Notes under the pieces: generated by a model
The model's input: only the letters and a program-made list of their open reading frames with translations
Told to the model about the DNA's origin: nothing
Databases searched by the model: none
Translations under genes and position numbers: made by a program
From: Deltaproteobacteria bacterium
Lineage (GTDB): Bacteria > Myxococcota_A > UBA796 > SXON01
Direction of reading: 5' to 3'
Assembly (NCBI GenBank): GCA_014191855.1
Contig: BJHF01000056.1
Span: 1-42,822 of the forward strand
DNA: 42,822 nucleotides
In this document: positions 8,490 to 17,469 of the stretch, in pieces
Position numbering within the stretch: the stretch's first letter is position 1
Layout of the letters: every line of letters starts with the position of its first letter

Positions 8490-11400
8490 ATGCCGAAGCG
8501 TACCGACCTCAAAAGTATCCTCATCATCGGCTCCGGCCCCATCGTGATCGGGCAGGCCTGCGAGTTCGATTATTCGGGCACCCAGGCGTGCAAAGCGCTG
8601 AAGGCCCTGGGCTACCGCGTGGTGCTGATCAACAGCAACCCCGCCACGATCATGACCGACCCGGGCGTGGCCGACGCCACGTATATCGAGCCCTTGACCC
8701 TCGATTTTGTCGAGCGCGTCATCGCGCGGGAGCGGCCGGACGCGATCCTGCCCACCGTCGGCGGGCAAACGGGCCTGAACCTCGCGATGGAGCTGCACGC
8801 CCGCGGCGTGCTCGCGAAGTACGCGGTCGAGCTGATCGGGGCGAAGCCAGAGGCCATCGCGCTGGCGGAGGACCGTGAGCTGTTCAAGAAGGCGATGGAC
8901 GAGATCGGGGCGAAGTGCGCCCGGGCCGACGTGGCGACGACGGTCGCCGAGGCCGAAGCCATCGCGCGCGACATCGGCATGCCCGCCGTGATCCGGCCCA
9001 GCTACACGCTGGGCGGCGCTGGCGGCGGGATTGCGTACAACATGGACGAGCTGCGGGAGATCGTGGCCCAGGGACTCGACCTCTCGCCGACCCGCCAGGT
9101 GCTCGTGGAAGAGAGCGTGCTGGGCTGGAAGGAATTCGAGCTGGAAGTCATCCGCGACCTCGCCGACAACGTCGTGATCATCTGCTCCATCGAGAACGTG
9201 GACCCGATGGGGGTGCACACGGGCGACAGCATCACGGTCGCGCCGGCGCAAACGCTCACGGATGTGGAGTACCAGGCCCTCCGAGACCTGAGCATCGCCA
9301 TCATCCGGAAGATCGGCGTCGAAACGGGTGGAAGCAACGTGCAGTTCGCGGTCAGCCCGTTCAACGGCGAGATCCGCGTGATCGAGATGAACCCTCGGGT
9401 TTCGCGCTCGTCGGCGCTCGCAAGCAAGGCGACAGGCTTCCCGATCGCGAAGATCGCCGCTCAGCTCGCCGTCGGCCTCACGCTCGATGAGCTGAAGAAC
9501 GACATCACCCGGGTAACGCCAGCCTGCTTCGAGCCGGCGATCGACTACACCATCGTGAAGATCCCTCGCTGGAACTTCGAGAAGTTCTCCGGGGCCAGCA
9601 AGCAGCTTGGCACGAGCATGAAGTCGGTGGGCGAGGTGATGGGCATCGGCCGCACGATCGACGAAGCGCTGGGCAAGGCGATCGCTTCGTTGGAAGGGGG
9701 CTTTGCGGAGGCCTCGAAGTGGACCCAGGCGGAGCTTCGGGAGCGCGCCGTGGCCGCCACCCCCGACCGGCTCCCCGCGATCTTCGAGTCGCTGCGTCGC
9801 GGCGTATCGGTGGACGATATCCACGCCACCACCCGCATCGATCCCTGGTTCCTCGACCGCTTCGCTGCGATGGTTGAAGCGGAGAAGGCGCTGGCCGCGG
9901 AGCTTCGGGAGTCTCCGGCGCTGTCCCATGATCGCCTGCGCGCCGCCAAACGCGCCGGCCTCTCGGATGCTCGCATCGGCGCCATCGCCGGGCTCACGGA
10001 GAAGGCGATCACGGAGCGTCGGGAGGCGATGGGGCTCGACCCCGTCTACAAGCGGGTAGATACCTGCGCGGCCGAGTTCGAGTCTCACACCCCGTATCTC
10101 TACAGCGCCTACGAAGAGGAGGACGAGGCGGGGGACAGCCCGAGCGATCGGGTGATCATCCTCGGCAACGGTCCGAACCGCATCGGGCAGGGTCTGGAGT
10201 TTGATTACGCCTGTTGCCACGCCGCGTTTGCGGTGCGGGAGCTGGGGCTCACGTCGGTGATGGTGAACTGCAACCCGGAGACGGTGAGCACGGACTACGA
10301 CACGAGCGACAAGCTGTACTTCGAGCCGGTGACCGCTGAGCATGTTCGCGGCGTTGTTCGCCGGGAGAACCCCCGCGGCACCATCCTGCAGTTCGGCGGG
10401 CAGACGCCGCTCAAGCTCAGCCACCGCGTGGGCACGGTGCTGGGAACCTCGCCGGAAGCCATCGACATCTGCGAGGATCGCCGCCGCTTCAACGCGCTGA
10501 TGATCGAGCTGGGGATCCGGCAGCCTGATGGCGAGATGGTCAACACGAAGGAGGAGTCGTTCGCCGCTGCGGCCCGGCTTGGTTTCCCGCTGCTCGTACG
10601 TCCGTCGTATGTGCTCGGTGGTCGCGCGATGAAGATCTGCTTCGACGACTCCGACTTCAAGGGCGCGGTGGACGAGGCGATCCTCGTCTCTGACAACCAC
10701 CCGCTGCTGGTCGATCGGTTCCTCGAAGGTGCCGTGGAGTACGACGTCGATGCGCTGTGTGACCTGGAGCAAGTCCACATCTGCGGCGTCATGGAGCACA
10801 TCGAAGAAGCCGGCATTCACTCAGGGGATAGCACCACGGTGTACCCGGCGATCCAGCTCAGTACCGAAAATCGCGCCGAGATGGAGGACATTGTGCGCCG
10901 AATCGCGTTGCGCGTCGGTGTGCTTGGCCTGGTGAACGTGCAGTTCGCCGTTCAGGCCGGCGTCGTCTACGTCATCGAGGTCAACCCGCGCGCGAGCCGC
11001 ACCGTGCCGTACTTGGCGAAGGCGACGGGCCACCCGATCGCCGCGATCGCCACCAAGCTCGTGCTCGGCAAGAAGCTCAAGGAGTTCCTGCCGATGCCGC
11101 CGTGGGGCGCCGGCTACAGCTTCGTGAAAGCGCCGGTGTTCCCGTGGCGGCGGTTCCCCGGGGTCGACACGGTGCTGGGCCCCGAGATGCGCTCCACCGG
11201 CGAGGTGATGGGCGTCGGCCACAGCTTCGGCGAGGCGTACGCCAAAGCCCTGATCGCGGCTGGCTTGTCGCTGCCAACGCAGGGGGGCGTGTTCATGTCC
11301 TTCCGCGACCTCGACAAAAACGAGGCGCCGCCGATCGCGCGCGCGCTCGTGGACATGGGGTTTCGATTGTATGCGACGCGCGGCACGGCGCAGGTGCTGC

Positions 11401-11672
11401 TCCAAGCTGGCATTGCCGTCGAGCGGGTGTGGAAGGTGCGCGAGGGGCGCCCGGATGTGGTGGATCGCATCAAGAACGGCGACATCCAGCTCATCATCAA
11501 CACACCACTCGGGAAGAAAGCCCAATATGACGAAGCGGCGATGCGCCTCGCCGGCCTACGTTACGGCGTGCCATGCGTTGCGAATCTGCAGGCGGCGAAG
11601 GCGCTGCCGGAGGCGCTCGCGGCGCTCAAGCGTGGAGAGATGGGGGTGGTGAAATTGCAGGATTTGGGGTGA
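8490..11672 (+). CDS. carB: Carbamoyl-phosphate synthase large subunit
   Basis: 1060 aa, normal for full-length CarB. Two homologous ATP-grasp halves are visible. The first opens with [21 protein letters not shown] and has the [14 protein letters not shown] glycine loop and [19 protein letters not shown]. The second opens with [20 protein letters not shown] and has [11 protein letters not shown] and [19 protein letters not shown]. The C-terminal MGS-like allosteric domain begins near [17 protein letters not shown]. It makes carbamoyl phosphate from bicarbonate, ammonia and 2 ATP. A large open frame on the opposite strand is only a high-GC shadow. Confidence 0.98.
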   Translation: MPKRTDLKSILIIGSGPIVIGQACEFDYSGTQACKALKALGYRVVLINSNPATIMTDPGVADATYIEPLTLDFVERVIARERPDAILPTVGGQTGLNLAMELHARGVLAKYAVELIGAKPEAIALAEDRELFKKAMDEIGAKCARADVATTVAEAEAIARDIGMPAVIRPSYTLGGAGGGIAYNMDELREIVAQGLDLSPTRQVLVEESVLGWKEFELEVIRDLADNVVIICSIENVDPMGVHTGDSITVAPAQTLTDVEYQALRDLSIAIIRKIGVETGGSNVQFAVSPFNGEIRVIEMNPRVSRSSALASKATGFPIAKIAAQLAVGLTLDELKNDITRVTPACFEPAIDYTIVKIPRWNFEKFSGASKQLGTSMKSVGEVMGIGRTIDEALGKAIASLEGGFAEASKWTQAELRERAVAATPDRLPAIFESLRRGVSVDDIHATTRIDPWFLDRFAAMVEAEKALAAELRESPALSHDRLRAAKRAGLSDARIGAIAGLTEKAITERREAMGLDPVYKRVDTCAAEFESHTPYLYSAYEEEDEAGDSPSDRVIILGNGPNRIGQGLEFDYACCHAAFAVRELGLTSVMVNCNPETVSTDYDTSDKLYFEPVTAEHVRGVVRRENPRGTILQFGGQTPLKLSHRVGTVLGTSPEAIDICEDRRRFNALMIELGIRQPDGEMVNTKEESFAAAARLGFPLLVRPSYVLGGRAMKICFDDSDFKGAVDEAILVSDNHPLLVDRFLEGAVEYDVDALCDLEQVHICGVMEHIEEAGIHSGDSTTVYPAIQLSTENRAEMEDIVRRIALRVGVLGLVNVQFAVQAGVVYVIEVNPRASRTVPYLAKATGHPIAAIATKLVLGKKLKEFLPMPPWGAGYSFVKAPVFPWRRFPGVDTVLGPEMRSTGEVMGVGHSFGEAYAKALIAAGLSLPTQGGVFMSFRDLDKNEAPPIARALVDMGFRLYATRGTAQVLLQAGIAVERVWKVREGRPDVVDRIKNGDIQLIINTPLGKKAQYDEAAMRLAGLRYGVPCVANLQAAKALPEALAALKRGEMGVVKLQDLG

Positions 11673-11806
11673 GGGGGGCGATGCGATAGGCCTCGTGTCG
11701 GGGCCAACGGGCGTGGCCTCGCATCGCAGCCCGTGCCCGCACCGCGATGCGTCGCTACCCGATCGCGGCCAAGAGAACTGGCCTGCCGCATCGCCAAAAT
11801 GTCAGG
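11673..11806. other. Short intergenic gap between carB and a convergent gene
   Basis: About 130 bp between two convergent 3' ends. I see no open frame and no clear hairpin with a T-run. Confidence 0.4.
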
Positions 11807-12079
11807 TTATCCCCCCGACAACGCCTGCAGGATGAACACCTTTGCGTCGGGAGCCAGTTTGTCGCTGAGCGCGATCCGGTCGCCGATGGGCTCGTCGCCC
11901 ACGAAGATGTTCACGTGCCTCCGCAGCCGGCCCGTTTCGTCGGTGATGTAGCCGCCGAGGCCAGGGTGACGCCGATTGAGCTCGCTGACGAGCTCGCGAA
12001 CCGTCGCCCCCGGCACCTCGCCCGCGGCGAGCTTCGGGAAGAACTGAACGAGGTGCCGCGTGAAGCTGACGTGCGCCAT
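11807..12079 (-). CDS. MoaD/ThiS family small beta-grasp protein
   Basis: 90 aa from ATG 12079, 1 bp after the stop of the BNR-repeat gene. The features are a ubiquitin-like beta-grasp pattern (FFPKLAAGEVPGATVRELVSELNRRHPGLGGYI, described in part), a central HVNIFVGDE strand and the C-terminal ALSGG ending in the Gly-Gly used by sulfur-carrier proteins. MoaD/ThiS proteins carry thiocarboxylate for cofactor synthesis. This standalone copy sits with a secreted-type beta-propeller and no moa/thi genes, so its target is unknown. The longer upstream frame overlaps the neighbour and is rejected. Confidence 0.88.
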   Translation of the reverse strand: MAHVSFTRHLVQFFPKLAAGEVPGATVRELVSELNRRHPGLGGYITDETGRLRRHVNIFVGDEPIGDRIALSDKLAPDAKVFILQALSGG

Positions 12080-12080
12080 T

Positions 12081-13256
12081 TCAGGCGAAGCGAACCGAGT
12101 GGACCGGAGGGAAGTTGTTCCCGACGCACGTCCAGGACTCGCCCGCATCCTCCGAGATGTACACATTTCCGGTGGTGGTGCCGAGGCACACGCGGCCGGC
12201 GCGCTGGTCGAGCGCGTGGCGGTACACGATGTCGTAGGCGTGCTCTTGCGGCAGGCCCTTACGGAAGGTTTGCCAGCTCTCGCCACCATCGGTCGTGCGG
12301 GCGACGAAGATGCCGCCTTCTACGCTCATCCGAGAGGAGTCCCCGCCGGCGGGCACCACCCAGGCGGTCTTGCCGTCGGTGTCGTGCGCCGCGATCGGGA
12401 AGCCGAAGTCCACGGCCACATCCTTGTTGCTCACCTTGCGCCAGCTCTTAGCGCCGTCGTCGCTGTAGAACACGCCGCTGTGGTTCTGTTGCCACAGGTG
12501 GTCGGGCGCCCCCGCGCAGAGGGTGACAAAGTGCGGGTCGTGGCCCCACTCTACGTTGGGATCCGGTAGGTAGTCGTTGGTCATGCCGCGGTTGCAGGGG
12601 CTCCAGGTCTGGCCCCCATCGTGCGTCTCCGCCACGCCCGCGCAGGACACCGCGATGTACATGTGCTTGGCGTCGCGGGGGTCCACCACGATCGAGTGGA
12701 TGCCGGGCACAAACTCGCCGTAGGCCACCGCCGCGGGAGTACCGCCCCATTCGTTGCGACTGGTGGCGTTGCCAGCGAACAAGTCGCCGCCACGGCTGGG
12801 GTGGTTCCACAACGGACGATTGAGCTCCCAGGAGTCGCCGCCGTCGTGACTCACGAAGAGCCCGCCCGGTAGGGTGCCGGCGTAGATCGTGCCTGGGGGC
12901 CCCGCGAAGGTGAGCATCCACACCTTGAGTAGCGTGGCGTCCTTGTAGGTGTTGGGCGTCTCCACCGAGGGGTCGTCGTCGGGCATCGGCATGTGCTGCT
13001 CGATGAATCGGGCCCCTGCCGGGTAGGCGAGCTGGCTCAGGTGCTCCCAGGTTGCCCCACCGTCTTTCGAGCGGGAGAGCTTCGGTCCCCAGTGGGCGTG
13101 GTCCATCGCGGCCCACAGCGTTCCATCCCGCGGATCCCGGGCGGCGTAGCTCACGGACATGCCGGCGTGGGCGATCGGGCGGGGCTTCCATCCCTCGGCG
13201 GTGCGATCGAGGATGAGGGTGCCTTTGCGCGTACCGAGGATCAACTGGTCGGACAT
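12081..13256 (-). CDS. BNR/Asp-box beta-propeller (sialidase-like, WD40/YVTN/BNR-repeat) protein
   Basis: 391 aa. At least six Asp-box motifs (SxDxGxxW) are spaced along the chain: SKDGGATW, SHDGGDSW, THDGGQTW, SDDGAKSW, TTDGGESW and SEDAGESW, which predicts a six- or seven-bladed propeller. No catalytic Arg triad of true sialidases was identified, so glycosidase activity is unproven. No signal peptide is apparent (MSDQLILGTRKGTLILD), so it is probably cytoplasmic. It is translated just upstream of the MoaD/ThiS-like gene, and the two probably function together. Confidence 0.88.
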   Translation of the reverse strand: MSDQLILGTRKGTLILDRTAEGWKPRPIAHAGMSVSYAARDPRDGTLWAAMDHAHWGPKLSRSKDGGATWEHLSQLAYPAGARFIEQHMPMPDDDPSVETPNTYKDATLLKVWMLTFAGPPGTIYAGTLPGGLFVSHDGGDSWELNRPLWNHPSRGGDLFAGNATSRNEWGGTPAAVAYGEFVPGIHSIVVDPRDAKHMYIAVSCAGVAETHDGGQTWSPCNRGMTNDYLPDPNVEWGHDPHFVTLCAGAPDHLWQQNHSGVFYSDDGAKSWRKVSNKDVAVDFGFPIAAHDTDGKTAWVVPAGGDSSRMSVEGGIFVARTTDGGESWQTFRKGLPQEHAYDIVYRHALDQRAGRVCLGTTTGNVYISEDAGESWTCVGNNFPPVHSVRFA

Positions 13257-13456
13257 CGACGACTCCAGGAAACGGGGGCGGGGGGCGCGGGGAGTCTAAT
13301 CCGGGACCCCGGGTCGGCGCACGGCGCGGCCGCAGGGCGCGTTTGGTAGTCTGGATCGCAACCGTCGGTGCCGCGGGCGGCAAGGCACGACCTCGCGTCA
13401 CCTTTGGCGCAAGGTGCCAGTACATTGGGCTCAACCCTCCGTTCCCGGACGAACGT
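13257..13456. other. Divergent intergenic region
   Basis: 200 bp between the divergent BNR gene and the CotH-like gene. It must contain both promoters. A TACATT hexamer near 13411 could serve the plus-strand gene, but no confident -35 partner was found. Confidence 0.3.
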
Positions 13457-15088
13457 ATGCTCCGAATTGGCGCCGCCCCTGCGGTCTGTACGGCCTTGTT
13501 GTTGATCGCATGTGTGGAATCTGGCGATGAAACAGGCATCGCTGACGACACGGGGGATGGAGTTGAGGAGGGGTTCGCGCTGCCCGGAGACACGGCCGGG
13601 GACATCAGCCCCGCGCCGGACTGTTCGGTCGTCTCGGATCTGGCCGATGCGAACTACCTCGAAGGCGAGTCGGTGCGCTTCGTGGTCTCGTGCTCGGGCT
13701 CGCTGGCGACGGCGAGCGCGAGCTTCGAGGCGGACGCGCTCCCGACGGGGGCTTCGTTCGATCCCGGCTCCCGTACCTTCTCATGGACGACCGGCCCCGC
13801 CGATGGGGGCAGGTTCGACGTGACCTTCTCGGTGCTGCCCGTGGATGGCTCGACCGAACTCCCCGACAAGGGCACCGTGACCTTCTGGGTGGCCGACGAT
13901 CCCTCGCGCAGCGACAACGTCCCCGTGACGCCCGAAACGTACACGGAGGAGTGGGGCCTCCCCGTCGTGCACGTCGCAACGAGCGCCGTGCTCAACACGG
14001 AGACCGACGCCGAAGCCACCGTGACCTGGTATGGTCAGAGCTACGCCACCGGCATCCAGATCCACGGAAAGACCAGCTCGCACTACCCGAAGCAGAGCTA
14101 CGGGCTGAAGTTTACCGAGGCGGAGCTGCCCATCGCTGCATGGGACGTCACCCGCGACCACCTGCTCTTGATCTCTACGTTCGACGACAACAGCTACGTC
14201 CGCCAGAAGTTCACCTACGATCTCTGGGCCGCTATCGCCGACTACTGGGGCCAGCCGCGCCTGACTCCCCGCTCTTTCTTCACGGTGGTGTACCTCAACG
14301 GGCACTACCTCGGGCTGTACGTCGGCGAGGACCGCCTCGACGACGAGTGGGCGGATCAGCTTGGTTTTGAACGGGACGCGAACCTCTACAAGGCGGTCGA
14401 CCCCGACGCCAACTACGCGCTCACGGACCAATACGGCGCAGAGAAGGCCACCCTGCACCAGGGCTATGAGAAGGCGGAGGGTGACCCGGCGGAGGACTTC
14501 AGCGATCTCGACGCGCTGGTGGAGTTCACCGGGAGCAGCACCGCGGAGGAGATCATCTCGGGGTCACCCGACTGGATCGACCTCAACGAGTGGATGGACG
14601 CATTGGCGCTCCTCTTCTACGTGAACGGCGAGGACTCCTACGTCAAGAACATCTACCTCCACCACGCGCCCGGGGAGCTGTTTCGGTACGCCCCGTGGGA
14701 CTTCAACTCCGCCTGGGGACAGAACTGGCGGACGTACCGGGTGGACCCGAGCTTCGAGGACACGGGCGCGCTGGACAACCGCATCTTCGCCGCGATCCTC
14801 TCCGATCCGGAGGCGTCGGCGTGGTTTTGGTCCCGGCTCGACCAGCTCTGCCGCCTGGGGCCGCTGCGCGAGGCGTGGCAGCGTGAAACGCTGGACGGGT
14901 ACTTCGCGGCGATCGACCGCTCCGCCCAGCGGGATTGGGACGTGTGGTCCGATCAGTACAGGGCCTATGGCGACTGGGCGGAGCACCGCGAGGATGAGGC
15001 GGACTGGACGGATTATGAAGGGGAGAAGGCCTATCTTTACGAGTGGATTGCTGGTCGCGCCGCCCACTTCGAGGCCGCCGAACGCTGA
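13457..15088 (+). CDS. CotH-like kinase family lipoprotein
   Basis: 543 aa from ATG 13457. The N-terminus MLRIGAAPAVCTALLLIAC is a lipoprotein signal with lipobox LIAC, followed by an acidic, Gly/Thr-rich linker. Residues ~55-140 look like an Ig/cadherin-like domain (SFDPGSRTFSWTT). The remainder matches CotH: an early YATGIQIHGKTS, then KQSYGLKF, then VYLNGHYLGLYVGED and the late PWDFNSAWG carrying acidic catalytic-type residues. Bacillus CotH is an atypical protein kinase of spore-coat proteins; here an outer-membrane-anchored, surface function is inferred. A longer upstream frame lacks a signal peptide and is not used. Confidence 0.88.
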   Translation: MLRIGAAPAVCTALLLIACVESGDETGIADDTGDGVEEGFALPGDTAGDISPAPDCSVVSDLADANYLEGESVRFVVSCSGSLATASASFEADALPTGASFDPGSRTFSWTTGPADGGRFDVTFSVLPVDGSTELPDKGTVTFWVADDPSRSDNVPVTPETYTEEWGLPVVHVATSAVLNTETDAEATVTWYGQSYATGIQIHGKTSSHYPKQSYGLKFTEAELPIAAWDVTRDHLLLISTFDDNSYVRQKFTYDLWAAIADYWGQPRLTPRSFFTVVYLNGHYLGLYVGEDRLDDEWADQLGFERDANLYKAVDPDANYALTDQYGAEKATLHQGYEKAEGDPAEDFSDLDALVEFTGSSTAEEIISGSPDWIDLNEWMDALALLFYVNGEDSYVKNIYLHHAPGELFRYAPWDFNSAWGQNWRTYRVDPSFEDTGALDNRIFAAILSDPEASAWFWSRLDQLCRLGPLREAWQRETLDGYFAAIDRSAQRDWDVWSDQYRAYGDWAEHREDEADWTDYEGEKAYLYEWIAGRAAHFEAAER

Positions 15089-15167
15089 TCGGGCGGTGCG
15101 GCTCGGGAGGCACGACGCACCGGTGGAAGAAATGTCTGCTGGATGTCAAGAGTCTTGCAGCGGGCGC

Positions 15168-15197
15168 TTGCTCCCGGTTGTCCAGAACCTGTAAACT
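15168..15197 (+). promoter_or_regulatory. Predicted sigma70-type promoter, leaderless geometry
   Basis: TTGCTC (15168-15173), an 18-bp spacer and TAAACT (15192-15197). The -10 ends exactly 6 nt before the GTG start at 15204, so transcription would begin at or next to the start codon. No Shine-Dalgarno is present. Confidence 0.5.
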
Positions 15198-15203
15198 GCC
15201 GAG

Positions 15204-16703
15204 GTGTGGTTCACCCAGGCCGCCTTTTTCGCCCAGATCCTCACCGGCTGCGTGCCGGAGGAGGGGGCGGCAACATCGGTAGACCCGCCGCGGTTCGACG
15301 CCTCGGTAGAGGAGGCCGAGGCTGCCGACGACTCCGCCCGCACCGGGGACTCCGCTGAGGCTCCGGCTGAGTCGGCGTTGCCCGGCACGGACGAGCCGGA
15401 GCGCACGGTCATCATCGGCGGCGGGCTCGCCGGCTTGGCGGCTGCGATGGATCTCCCAGGTTCGCTGCTGCTGGAGGCCTCGCCCGCCCTCGGGGGGCGC
15501 GCGGGCAACATCGGCCCGCGGGTGTTCATGTTCGCGGACAGCGCGCTGCAACGCGCCGCCCACGCGGATGTTTCGGTGGACGAGGTGCTGGGGGACTGGG
15601 AGGCCATGACCGGGAGCCCCCCCACGGCCGCGACACAGTCATTCCTGGAGGGCAGCGCCAGCGTGCAGGACCGGATGGTGGCGATGGGCGTGAGTTTTGG
15701 CGGGCCGGGCCCCGAGCCCGTTACCCACGTGAAGGCGCTCCTCGCCACGTTGCAAGAGGGCCCGGAGCTTGTGCAACGCTTCGTCGACGCACTGCCCGCC
15801 GATGTCACGGTGCTGACCGATACCCCGGCGACGGCGATCCTCACCGACGTAAGCGGGATCGTCGGGGTTCAAGCAGGGGATACGGTGTACCCCACTCACC
15901 GCGTGGTCCTGGCCACCGGCGGGTATGTGGGTCGGATGGACATCCTGGAGGCGACGGGGACGTGGGAGGCCGGCACGTGGACGCAGAACGGCGAGGGGGG
16001 CGACGGGTTTGCCTACGACGTCGCGGAGAGTCTCGGCCTCGGCCGCGAGGCGATCGAGGCCACGGGCGCGTTCTCCGGGTTCGCGAGCGGTTTTTCAGAC
16101 GGGAGCGTGCAGGGATTTCAGCTCAACGCCCCCGTGATCTGGGTCAACGAGCGGGGCGAGCGCTTTGTCACCGAGGGCGAGCTCGGGAGCTTGGGGCTAC
16201 AGGCTGCGTTCGCCGCCCAGGGCCGGGTGTTGGTGTTGACCAACTCGGCCGAGTTCAGCGCCGCGATTCCAGTGCTTACCCATGAGGAAGCAGCCGCAGC
16301 ACTACACTGCTATTCAGACGCAAATGCGTTGGCCGCCGCGAATGGCCTCAATGCCAGCTCGTTGGCGGGCACGCTGGCGGACGTGGAGGCGGTGCGAACC
16401 TGGGGCCACGACGACAAGTTCAATCGCGATGGCGCCGAGTTTCCAGACCTCACCGGCGAGATTTGTGTGGCCGGCCCGGGCCGCGCGGTCGTGAAGGCCT
16501 ACGCCGGGGTGGCGGTAGACGACGAAGGGCGCGCGTTGGCGGTCGATGGTTCCGTGCTCCCAGGCCTCTGGGTGGTGGGGGAGGCGGCGGGCATGGCTAC
16601 GCCGGGTATGGGGGGAAGGTACGGGTTCGACGGGAGCATCACCGCGGTGGTGTGGAGCGGGTGGAGGGCGGCGGCCTCGATCCAAGCGGAAGCTGGCGAC
16701 TAA
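15204..16703 (+). CDS. FAD-binding oxidoreductase, predicted lipoprotein
   Basis: 499 aa from GTG 15204. The N-terminus WFTQAAFFAQILTGC suggests a lipoprotein signal (LTGC), then an acidic linker rich in Asp/Glu/Ala. The dinucleotide-binding motif TVIIGGGLAGLAAA is at about residues 69-82, with ALGGRAGN next. The C-terminal flavin-contact motif is GMATPGMGGRYGFDGSI. It resembles flavoproteins of the fumarate reductase/succinate dehydrogenase and FAD-dependent oxidoreductase groups. A lipid-anchored flavoprotein would act outside the cytoplasm. Its substrate is unknown. The 3' end overlaps the convergent gene by 4 bp. Confidence 0.85.
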   Translation: MWFTQAAFFAQILTGCVPEEGAATSVDPPRFDASVEEAEAADDSARTGDSAEAPAESALPGTDEPERTVIIGGGLAGLAAAMDLPGSLLLEASPALGGRAGNIGPRVFMFADSALQRAAHADVSVDEVLGDWEAMTGSPPTAATQSFLEGSASVQDRMVAMGVSFGGPGPEPVTHVKALLATLQEGPELVQRFVDALPADVTVLTDTPATAILTDVSGIVGVQAGDTVYPTHRVVLATGGYVGRMDILEATGTWEAGTWTQNGEGGDGFAYDVAESLGLGREAIEATGAFSGFASGFSDGSVQGFQLNAPVIWVNERGERFVTEGELGSLGLQAAFAAQGRVLVLTNSAEFSAAIPVLTHEEAAAALHCYSDANALAAANGLNASSLAGTLADVEAVRTWGHDDKFNRDGAEFPDLTGEICVAGPGRAVVKAYAGVAVDDEGRALAVDGSVLPGLWVVGEAAGMATPGMGGRYGFDGSITAVVWSGWRAAASIQAEAGD

Positions 16704-17407
16704 CTCCACACCGTGCGGGCCTGGCGGTCCAGCTCCTGGAACAGCTCCACGGCGGCGGGATCTTCGGGAGAGGCCGCGAGCCACAATTGGGCCGCCGACC
16801 GCGCTTCGTCTACGCGGGCGCGACGGGCATAGCTGCCGGCGAGGTTGCGCAGCATCCGAACGGCGATGCTTCGGGCGCTCGCGGGGGCCAGGAAGCTCTG
16901 GTGGAAGGTGGCGCCCGCGCGCTCCACCAGCGCGACCACTTCGGCGGGGGCGAGGCGCCTCCCGCCTTCGAACGCATCCAGCAAGACCACGGCTCCGGGC
17001 CGCGGCGAGTGCCCCACCACGAAGTGCCCCGGGAGCCCCACGCCGAACAGCGGGATGCCGACCCGGCGCGCCACCTCGATCCACACCACCGAGAGCAGGA
17101 TCGGAAGGCCCCGACGATTGGCGATTACACGGGGTAGAAAGCTATTTTCGGGGGCATCGTAGTCTTCGCGATCCCCGGCCAGGCCGAGCTGCTCGCCGAG
17201 CACTTGCTGCAGATCGTCGAGGTCGGGCTGGCCCTGGGCGCGCTCCCGTACCAGCCCCGCCCAGTCGTCGAGGATGCTGAGCGCGGCGGCCTCATCCAGG
17301 GGCTGCGCGTCGAGCGAAGCGATGGCGAGCGCCACTTCATCGAGCCTCGGCTCGGGGGACTCAAGCTCCTCGGCGAGGCGCTCGGCGGCGGCGAGGATTC
17401 GGGGCAC
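16700..17407 (-). CDS. SirB1/transglutaminase-like family protein with TPR-like C-terminus
   Basis: 235 aa. The core NSFLPRVIANRRGLPILLS, then VWIEVARRVGIPLFGVGLPGHFVVG, is the hallmark of the SirB1 (transglutaminase_9) family, including the PGHF segment. After it comes DAFEGGRRL and a helical tail (RMLRNLAGSYARRAR...) like the tetratricopeptide end of these proteins. The family is widespread, cytoplasmic and biochemically poorly defined; the transglutaminase fold is known, the substrate is not. The N-terminal ~80 residues are helical. Confidence 0.88.
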   Translation of the reverse strand: MPRILAAAERLAEELESPEPRLDEVALAIASLDAQPLDEAAALSILDDWAGLVRERAQGQPDLDDLQQVLGEQLGLAGDREDYDAPENSFLPRVIANRRGLPILLSVVWIEVARRVGIPLFGVGLPGHFVVGHSPRPGAVVLLDAFEGGRRLAPAEVVALVERAGATFHQSFLAPASARSIAVRMLRNLAGSYARRARVDEARSAAQLWLAASPEDPAAVELFQELDRQARTVWS

Positions 17408-17469
17408 ATGACCTCTGCGCCCATCGTAGCCCGGTCGCGCTATAGTCCGCAGCCCAACCCGGACTCCCG

